From: Cytobacillus oceanisediminis
Lineage (GTDB): Bacteria; Bacillota; Bacilli; Bacillales; Cytobacillaceae
DNA: 64,000 nt
Assembly (NCBI RefSeq): GCF_004366035.1
Contig: NZ_SOEE01000002.1
Coordinates: 620,001 to 684,000 of the forward strand
Direction of reading: 5' to 3'
Shown: positions 58,729-64,000 of the stretch, piece by piece
How the letters are laid out: every line of letters begins with the position of its first letter
Position numbering within the stretch: position 1 is the stretch's first letter
Position numbers and translations under genes: made by a program
The notes under the pieces: model-generated
Told to the model about the DNA's origin: nothing
What the model saw: only the letters and a program-made list of their open reading frames with translations
Databases searched by the model: none

Positions 58729-60414
58729 TTATATCATCAAACGATACACTCTTGCTTCATAAGGCTTGAGTGGCAGGTTTTCAATTTCTTCATTTTCATT
58801 TGCATTCAGGTTGGAAATCAGCAGTTCCTTAGATGAATACCGGACATGGTCTGGCAGTTTAAAGTCAGGAGTTTCTTCACTGAAGTTGCAGATCACAAGC
58901 AGCTGTTCATTACCAAGAGTTCTTGTATAGGCGAAGATCTGCTCATTTTCCTCCATGATTAAATCGAATGTGCCATAAACAATTACTTCATTTTGCTTTC
59001 TAAGCTGAATGAGCTTTTTATAAAAATGGAAGATGGAATCTTCATCTTTTAACACTGCTTCTGCGTTAATCCACTCATAATTAGGATTAACATTGATCCA
59101 AGGGGTTCCGTCGGTAAAGCCTGAATTCGGACTGGCATCCCACTGAACAGGCGTTCTCGCATTATCCCGGCCTCTCTTATGAATGCCTTTAAAGATTTCA
59201 TCATGTGTTAAAAAATCCGGTGTAAGATCACGGTATGCATTTAACGTTTCGATATCACGGTAATCATTGATATCAGTAAACTTGACGTTTGTCATGCCAA
59301 TTTCCTCACCTTGGTAAATATATGGTGTCCCCTGCATCATATGCAGGCATGCCGCAATCATCTTACCAGAAATAACGCGGTATTCCTCTGAGTCATTTCC
59401 CCACCGGGAAATGGCGCGAGGCTGGTCATGGTTGCTCCAGTATAAGCTGTTCCAGCCATCTTCCTCCAGACCCTTTTGCCACTTGCTGAAAATCTCTTTC
59501 AGTTCAGTCAGTTTCCAAGGACGCGGATCCCATTTGCCGTATTGACCGTCGCCAAGCCCGACATGTTCAAAATGGAATACCATATTCAATTCATTACTGT
59601 CCTTGCCTGTATAGAGCTTGCCTTCTTCAACTGTTACACCGGGCATCTCGCCAACCGTAATGGTATCATAAGGGCTAAGGGCTTCTTTGTTCATTTCCTG
59701 CAGAAATTCATGAATTCTTGGTCCATTCATATAATACTTGCTGCCGTCCCCATAATTGTGTCCTTCACGAATCTCCCCCTGTGGATAGCTGGTATCTTTT
59801 GAAATGAAATTGACGACATCCATGCGGAATCCATCAATCCCTTTGTCCAGCCAGAAGCGCATCATTTCATACACTTCATTTCTTAATACAGGATTTTCCC
59901 AATTCAGGTCAGGCTGCTTCTTACTGAAAAGGTGCAGGTAATATTCGCCTGTTTGTTCATCATATTCCCATACACTTCCGCCAAACGCAGCTCCCCAATT
60001 CGTAGGAGGTTCGCCGTTGTCTGTTTTCTTCCAGATATAATAATCTCTGTAGGAACTATCTTTGGATTTTCGTGATTCCCGGAACCACTGGTGTTCATCG
60101 CTTGAGTGGTTGACAACGAGATCCATCATAATTTTGATGCCGTACTCATGGGCTTTGACCAGCATTCTGTCAAAGTCTTCCATAGTTCCGAACTCATCCA
60201 TGATATTGCGGTAATCTGAGATGTCATAGCCATTATCATCATTAGGCGATTGGTAAACGGGGGATAGCCAGATCACATCGATCCCCAGTTCGCTTAAGTA
60301 AGGAATTTTTCCAGTAATTCCGTTGATATCTCCAATCCCATCCCCATTAGAATCGTTAAAGCTTCTTGGGTAAATTTGATAAATGACACATTCTTTCCAC
60401 CATGTTTTGTTCAC
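58729..60414 (-). CDS. malL: Oligo-1,6-glucosidase/alpha-glucosidase (GH13)
   Basis: A 561-aa GH13 enzyme that hydrolyses terminal alpha-1,4 or alpha-1,6 glucosidic bonds of short malto- or isomalto-oligosaccharides in the cytoplasm. The catalytic Asp199 is in GIDGFRMDVVNF, Glu256 in TITVGEMPGV and Asp330 in YWSNHDQPRAISRWG; these match the positions of the family. KECVIYQIYPRSFNDSNGDG is the N-terminal signature and the C-terminal beta domain is complete. I start it at GTG 60414 with GGAG at about 10 bases; the open frame upstream is the tail of a decayed permease. Control is probably by the LacI protein at 60957. The symbol is tentative. Confidence 0.9.
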   Translation of the reverse strand: MNKTWWKECVIYQIYPRSFNDSNGDGIGDINGITGKIPYLSELGIDVIWLSPVYQSPNDDNGYDISDYRNIMDEFGTMEDFDRMLVKAHEYGIKIMMDLVVNHSSDEHQWFRESRKSKDSSYRDYYIWKKTDNGEPPTNWGAAFGGSVWEYDEQTGEYYLHLFSKKQPDLNWENPVLRNEVYEMMRFWLDKGIDGFRMDVVNFISKDTSYPQGEIREGHNYGDGSKYYMNGPRIHEFLQEMNKEALSPYDTITVGEMPGVTVEEGKLYTGKDSNELNMVFHFEHVGLGDGQYGKWDPRPWKLTELKEIFSKWQKGLEEDGWNSLYWSNHDQPRAISRWGNDSEEYRVISGKMIAACLHMMQGTPYIYQGEEIGMTNVKFTDINDYRDIETLNAYRDLTPDFLTHDEIFKGIHKRGRDNARTPVQWDASPNSGFTDGTPWINVNPNYEWINAEAVLKDEDSIFHFYKKLIQLRKQNEVIVYGTFDLIMEENEQIFAYTRTLGNEQLLVICNFSEETPDFKLPDHVRYSSKELLISNLNANENEEIENLPLKPYEARVYRLMI

Positions 60415-60429
60415 TTTTATACAACTCCA

Positions 60430-60930
60430 ATCTAAGAATTTTATAGAACCTTTCATTACACCGCTTATAACCCATTTCTAGGCAAAGTGTACACAATAAT
60501 CATTTGTGCAAGTGCCATTAGCAGGAGGCAAATGTTAGATTATGGTCTGTGCTGAATTGGCCATGGAAAATATACTGATCGAGCGGCAGAATGAAGTCAT
60601 TCCATGCACCAAGACTTGTGATGATGGCAAAAGTAGCATTCATTGGCACAAACAGCGGGAAAATGACTTCCCAGAAAACACCCCATGTAGTTGCACCGTC
60701 CATAATGGCCGCTTCTTCCAATTCCACAGCAACAGCACGTATATAGCCAATACATTAAAGGAAAGGTGAATACGATATACAAAATGATTAATCCAGCCTG
60801 CATACCCCAGGCACTGGTCTGCTTGGCAAGCGGCAGCATGATGATTGGGAAAGGAATGAATATGGCAATTAAAAAAAATAGAAGTATAGAAACTGATTTT
60901 TGTGTTTTCAGCTCAATGACGTAAACGTTT
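60430..60930 (-). pseudogene. Decayed MalG/MsmG-type sugar ABC permease
   Basis: The minus strand gives, in different frames, MLPLAKQTSAWGMQAGLIILYIVF, then VELEEAAIMDGATTWGVFWE (the EAA-loop signature), IFPLFVPMNATFAIITSLGAWNDFILPL and YIFHGQFSTDHNLTFAS, ending KWVISGVMKGSIK after a stop codon inside FA*KW. There are at least two frameshifts, a deletion in the last third and a stop. The N-terminal half is gone and the sugar-operon promoter/operator palindrome at 60913 lies directly at the broken end, as if a deletion joined the promoter to the middle of the permease. Confidence 0.85.
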
Positions 60931-60940
60931 ACGTCATTGA
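60913..60940. promoter_or_regulatory. Perfect 28-bp palindrome, LacI-family operator
   Basis: The palindrome is centred on GTAAACGTTTAC with perfect arms to TCAATGAC on the left and GTCATTGA on the right, without a spacer. The core is typical of LacI/CcpA-family sites. It precedes the decayed permease and malL on the minus strand and lies just beyond the lacI-family gene end. Confidence 0.75.
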
Positions 60941-60948
60941 ACTGAGAA

Positions 60949-60974
60949 AAAGAGAGTTATTCTTTCCTCTCTTT
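60949..60974 (-). terminator. Terminator of the LacI-family gene
   Basis: AAAGAGAG and CTCTCTTT pair over a 10-base loop and overlap the stop codon; the minus-strand tail is TTTTCTC. Confidence 0.65.
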
Positions 60975-61967
60975 CACACTCATTCTTTCAATGATTTTAT
61001 GCGGCATAATCCGGCTTTCCGGAGTTTCGCCAGTTTCCATTATAGTAAAAAGCATTTCTGCAGCAGCCTCTCCCATTTTTGCGAGAGGCTGTCCCACTGT
61101 TGTCAACGGCGGAATGGACATCTCAGCAAGGTTCAAATTATCGTACCCTATAACAGATATCTCCTCCGGGACCTTAATTCCCAATTGATAAGCTGCTGAT
61201 AAGGTCCCTATAGCCATTTCATCACTTGCTGCAAAAATCGCTGTAACATCCGGGAACTGTCCGATAAGCTTTTTCAAGCCCTCCACCCCATCAGGGAAGT
61301 TAAATCCCCTGCTGAACACAATATTATCGGGACTCAGTGATATGCCATGATCTGAGAGAGCTTTTTTAAAGCCTTCAATCCTGGGAATCCCCGCGATAAT
61401 ATCATCCTTTTTTCCGCTTATCATTCCAATGTTGGTATGCCCTTTGTCGATTAAATGCTTGGCTGCAGCATATGCTGCATGATAATCGTTGACCTTTACA
61501 AAAGGCACGGGGTACGCATAGGACTCGGTCGAAAGCAAAATCATCGGCACCTTGGCTTTCGTTACAAATTGATAATACTCATCCTTCAATATTTCACTTG
61601 CAAAAATAATACCGTCTACCCTTTTTTCGATAAGCAGCTGGAGATATTTCATCGTTTTTTCGCCATTTGATTCTGTATGGCAGACGATCACACTTGAACC
61701 GTTGTCATTTGCAGCCTTTTCAATGCCATCCAGCAGATCGGTAACGAGAGAACTGGATAGCTTCGGGAAAAGCACACCAATCGTATGTGTTCTTTTGTTA
61801 ATTAATCCTCTTGCCACTGCGTTTGGCTGGTATCCCAATTCTTCAATCACTTTTAGAACCCTGAATTTTGTTTTTTCCGAATAGCCTCCCTGGGCATTCA
61901 AAATCCTGGAAACTGTTGCAATGGAGACATTCGCTATTTTGGCAACATCTTTGATGGTATTAGTCAT
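60957..61967 (-). CDS. LacI-family transcriptional regulator (maltose/oligosaccharide type)
   Basis: A 336-aa repressor. The N-terminal helix-turn-helix is TIKDVAKIANVSIATVSRILN, and the hinge helix is PNAVARGL. The sugar-binding domain has IGVLFPKLSSSLVTDLLDGIE, VDGIIFASE and SVIGYDNLNLAEMSIPPLTTV. It most likely controls the glucosidase and former sugar transporter. An operator of the GTAAACGTTTAC type occurs both after its gene (60913) and in its own promoter (62004), which suggests autoregulation. No ABC transporter remains intact nearby. Confidence 0.92.
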   Translation of the reverse strand: MTNTIKDVAKIANVSIATVSRILNAQGGYSEKTKFRVLKVIEELGYQPNAVARGLINKRTHTIGVLFPKLSSSLVTDLLDGIEKAANDNGSSVIVCHTESNGEKTMKYLQLLIEKRVDGIIFASEILKDEYYQFVTKAKVPMILLSTESYAYPVPFVKVNDYHAAYAAAKHLIDKGHTNIGMISGKKDDIIAGIPRIEGFKKALSDHGISLSPDNIVFSRGFNFPDGVEGLKKLIGQFPDVTAIFAASDEMAIGTLSAAYQLGIKVPEEISVIGYDNLNLAEMSIPPLTTVGQPLAKMGEAAAEMLFTIMETGETPESRIMPHKIIERMSVKERKE

Positions 61968-62003
61968 ATCCCACCTGCTTAAAATTGCTGTATTATTTTA
62001 GTT

Positions 62004-62019
62004 ACGAAAACGTTTACGT
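62004..62019. promoter_or_regulatory. LacI-family operator in the regulator's promoter
   Basis: ACGAAAACGTTTACGT matches the core of the palindrome at 60913 in 11 of 12 central positions. It is 37 bases upstream of the lacI-family start. Confidence 0.65.
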
Positions 62020-62098
62020 TGCAATATTATCATCTTGTGTAAGCCTTTTCAATACTTTTTATGACTATTTTGAAATTAGTATATCCATGAAATTAATA

Positions 62099-62126
62099 AA
62101 AAGGAGCCTAAAGAGCCCCTTTTAAG
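62099..62126 (-). terminator. Terminator of the uroporphyrinogen-III synthase-like gene
   Basis: AAAAGGGGC and GCTCCTTTT (minus strand) pair with one G-U, followed by a T-rich tail. Confidence 0.65.
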
Positions 62127-62173
62127 AAAATATTCTGCGCTTTACCAGCTTATTTGTTTTTATAAATTAGTCA

Positions 62174-62989
62174 TTAAATGCCTTTTTCATTATTATAAAA
62201 ATGGGCTAATTCAATAACCGCACTCCCGATCCTCTCGACTTCCGGAAAAATGACTCTTGCAATTCCTTCTTCATGTAAAGCTTGTGCAGTTACTTTTCCA
62301 ACCGATAAAGCCACAACCTGTTCTGATAAACAACTTTTTAATTGCGCATCTGCCTTCTTTTTCCGGGCGAAGGTGAATAAATTCCTTACTTGAGGTGTGC
62401 TGGTGAAAAATACTGAATCAAGCTTTCCGTCAAGGAGTTCGGACAGCAGTTGATTCATTACTTTTTCCTCAGGAGGAATATGGGTATATGGCAGAATTTC
62501 TTCAAAGTCCGCATGGTTTTCTTCCAGCCACTGTTTAAGGCGTGGTGCCGGATCCCCGTGAAGCTGCAGGGCTACTTTCCGGCCTGTTAGGGAATGAGCT
62601 GAGAGCTCCCGGATTAAGCCTGCAGTACTTCCGTCATCATCCCGCACTGAAGGTGTGATATCAAGTTTTTTCAAAGAATTAACGGTTTTATATCCCCTTG
62701 CTGCAATATTTGCTTTTTGCAGGCTGTTGATAAGGGAGTCACCCTCATTCATATCAAGAGCAGTTTGATATATGGTTTCGACTCCGATTCCGGTAGTAAA
62801 AATAATCCATTCAAAGCTTTCCTTTATTATCAGTCTTACGTGATCATGAAGTTTACCGTCTTTGAGCAGTGTTGTCCCCTGGGCTGGCCTGCTGAGGGCA
62901 ATTCCTCCCTGATTCTCCACCAATTTGCCGATTTCTTCTATTTTCCGGGAACCTAAAAGTGCAATCCTTTTGCCCGCAAGCTTTTTCAT
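62174..62989 (-). CDS. Uroporphyrinogen-III synthase family protein
   Basis: A 271-aa two-lobed HemD-like protein. GKRIALLGSRKIEEIGKLVEN and EWIIFTTGIGVETIYQ make the first lobe, GRKVALQLHGDPAPRLKQWL and VFFTSTPQVRNLFTFARKK with VALSVGKVTAQALHEEGI the second. The housekeeping hemD lies in the hemAXCDBL operon in Bacillus; this gene stands alone, as an additional paralogue does in several species, and may have another role. No other haem gene is nearby. A cyclase function for uroporphyrinogen-III cannot be confirmed by eye. Confidence 0.82.
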   Translation of the reverse strand: MKKLAGKRIALLGSRKIEEIGKLVENQGGIALSRPAQGTTLLKDGKLHDHVRLIIKESFEWIIFTTGIGVETIYQTALDMNEGDSLINSLQKANIAARGYKTVNSLKKLDITPSVRDDDGSTAGLIRELSAHSLTGRKVALQLHGDPAPRLKQWLEENHADFEEILPYTHIPPEEKVMNQLLSELLDGKLDSVFFTSTPQVRNLFTFARKKKADAQLKSCLSEQVVALSVGKVTAQALHEEGIARVIFPEVERIGSAVIELAHFYNNEKGI

Positions 62990-63234
62990 CTTACTCCCCC
63001 TAGTTATGTATCTTTTTATTTTTAATTATAAAGGTTGAATGGTTATTTATCACATAATAATAGGGCTTGAACCAGATTTAACTAATGCATAATGGTATTC
63101 CACACTGAATCAAATGTAAACACACTTATTTTTGTTTATTTGATTATACCTGCTTTATAAAAATATTGAGTTTGGGATGTGACTTATTTATATTCGTATA
63201 GAGGGATTATATTTCGCTTTATCCTGCAACAAAA

Positions 63235-63266
63235 AAACTGCCTGCAGGATCTCCCGCAGGCAGTTT
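63235..63266. terminator. Bidirectional terminator after the LTA synthase-like gene
   Basis: AAACTGCCTGC and GCAGGCAGTTT are a perfect 11-bp inverted repeat with a 10-base loop and T runs on both sides. No gene was seen in 62990-63234. Confidence 0.9.
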
Positions 63267-63271
63267 TTGAA

Positions 63272-64000
63272 TTATTTATCAGCTGGTTCTTCTTCAGCCG
63301 ATTCATCAGTTACTTCGTTCTTCTTGTTAACCCCATTACTTTCTGCTTTATAATCGTACTTTGAACGATCAACCGGTTCGAAGTTTTCAGGTGTGTAGAA
63401 GCGGAGAAGATCTCCGTTCACGACTTTATCAGATAGCGCCAATTTCTGCTCGGCACTTTCCTGAAGTTTTTTCGCCTCTTCAAAACGGCTTTCATCCAGC
63501 AGTTCACCAGTTGTAGAGTCATAAAACTTTCCGTCAACAGATGAGATGGTTGGACTCATGAAATCTCCGTTACGGAAAGGAACAAGATCATCATGCTGTT
63601 CTGATAATAAGTCTGTACCGAATTGCAGATACTGTTTAGTATCAATTCCAAGCAAATGCATCAATGTTGGCATCAGATCAATCTGACCGCCAAATTCATG
63701 GTTTACTCCGCCTTCCATGCCAGGTACGCGGATGAATAGAGGCACACGCTGCAGACCGGCACTATCGAACGCTGAAATTTCCTTGCCAAGCACTTGTTCC
63801 ATTGCTTTATTATGGTTCTTGGAAATACCATAATGGTCACCATACATGACAATCACTGAGTTCTCATAAAGGCCGGAAGCTTTAAGCTGCTCAAAGAACT
63901 GTTTAAGTGCTTCATCAGCATAACGGGCTGTCTGGAAGTAATTATCGACTGATTTGTCCCCGGTAGTATGAGGCTCAATTGTCGCCAGTTCCTGATCCAT
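63272..64000 (-). CDS. Lipoteichoic acid synthase family protein, 5' end outside window
   Basis: Only the last 242 residues are in view; the frame is open at the right edge. The sequence shows the C-terminal part of a LtaS-type extracellular sulfatase fold: VIVMYGDHYGISKNHNKAMEQ (His and Asp of the metal site), RVPLFIRVPGME, FGGQIDLMPTLMHLLGID (metal Asp and His) and FRNGDFMSPTISSVDGKFYD. The N-terminal membrane helices and catalytic Thr are to the right, outside the window. It polymerises glycerol phosphate on the cell surface. The Lys/Glu-rich tail (ESNGVNKKNEVTDESAEEE) is poorly conserved. Bacillaceae carry several such paralogues, so the exact one cannot be named. Confidence 0.92.
   Translation of the reverse strand: MDQELATIEPHTTGDKSVDNYFQTARYADEALKQFFEQLKASGLYENSVIVMYGDHYGISKNHNKAMEQVLGKEISAFDSAGLQRVPLFIRVPGMEGGVNHEFGGQIDLMPTLMHLLGIDTKQYLQFGTDLLSEQHDDLVPFRNGDFMSPTISSVDGKFYDSTTGELLDESRFEEAKKLQESAEQKLALSDKVVNGDLLRFYTPENFEPVDRSKYDYKAESNGVNKKNEVTDESAEEEPADK

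Noticed and set aside
1..64000. CRISPR arrays, tRNA or rRNA genes, intact insertion sequences
   Set aside because: No regularly spaced repeats, no cloverleaf-like or rRNA sequence, and no transposase frame were found by reading both strands.

Overview
The window comes from a low-GC, endospore-forming Bacillaceae chromosome. Evidence: Bacillus-type AGGAGG ribosome sites with ATG/GTG/TTG starts, a GerA-type germinant receptor subunit, a tyrosine T-box leader, a LtaS-type synthase, B. subtilis-style three-gene succinate dehydrogenase, YcgQ, YerD-like and VanW-family genes. A Cytobacillus/Mesobacillus/Neobacillus-like genus is my inference. I saw no rRNA, tRNA, CRISPR array or intact insertion sequence.

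Layout. 0-9 kb: end of a YcgQ permease gene, a chemotaxis receptor, an acyl-CoA dehydrogenase/CoA-transferase/DUF3870 operon, a VanW lipoprotein, two tiny genes and an amino-acid permease. 9-12 kb: a class III aminotransferase behind a sigma-54 promoter, with a divergent sigma-54 activator. 12-16.5 kb: an HMG-CoA lyase, enoyl-CoA hydratase, acyl-CoA dehydrogenase, CoA-transferase operon. 16.7-23.1 kb: a second sigma-54 activator with a divergent sigma-54 operon (unknown protein, 30-aa membrane peptide, Na+/solute symporter, Zn alcohol dehydrogenase, succinate-semialdehyde dehydrogenase).

23.4-46.8 kb is a dicarboxylate catabolic island: class I fumarase pair, a second succinate dehydrogenase, a broken flavoprotein, two MmgE/PrpD proteins, a SucCD-like CoA ligase, a CitE-like lyase, DASS and TRAP transporters, a tartrate/malate dehydrogenase, a second fumarase/tartrate dehydratase pair, a hotdog thioesterase, a CMD-family protein and three GntR-FCD regulators. 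A 13-bp palindrome (GGATAC-N-GTATCC type) precedes at least five of these units and the HMG-CoA lyase operon at 16.5 kb. At three of them it covers the -10 box, so much of 12-47 kb looks like one regulon. Two routes fit the genes: succinate or methylsuccinate to fumarate/mesaconate, malate/citramalate, the CoA ester, then acetyl-CoA plus glyoxylate or pyruvate; and a 3-methylglutarate-type acid through HMG-CoA to acetoacetate and acetyl-CoA. Both substrate assignments are inference.

47-64 kb is ordinary chromosome: an MFS/TetR pair, GerA, YerD-like synthase, TyrRS with T-box, MarR, a PAS-GGDEF protein, a PP2C phosphatase, an oligo-1,6-glucosidase with a LacI regulator, a uroporphyrinogen-III synthase-like protein and LtaS. 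It also holds decayed genes: a nitric oxide synthase remnant, a maltose-type ABC permease and an alpha-glucosidase tail.
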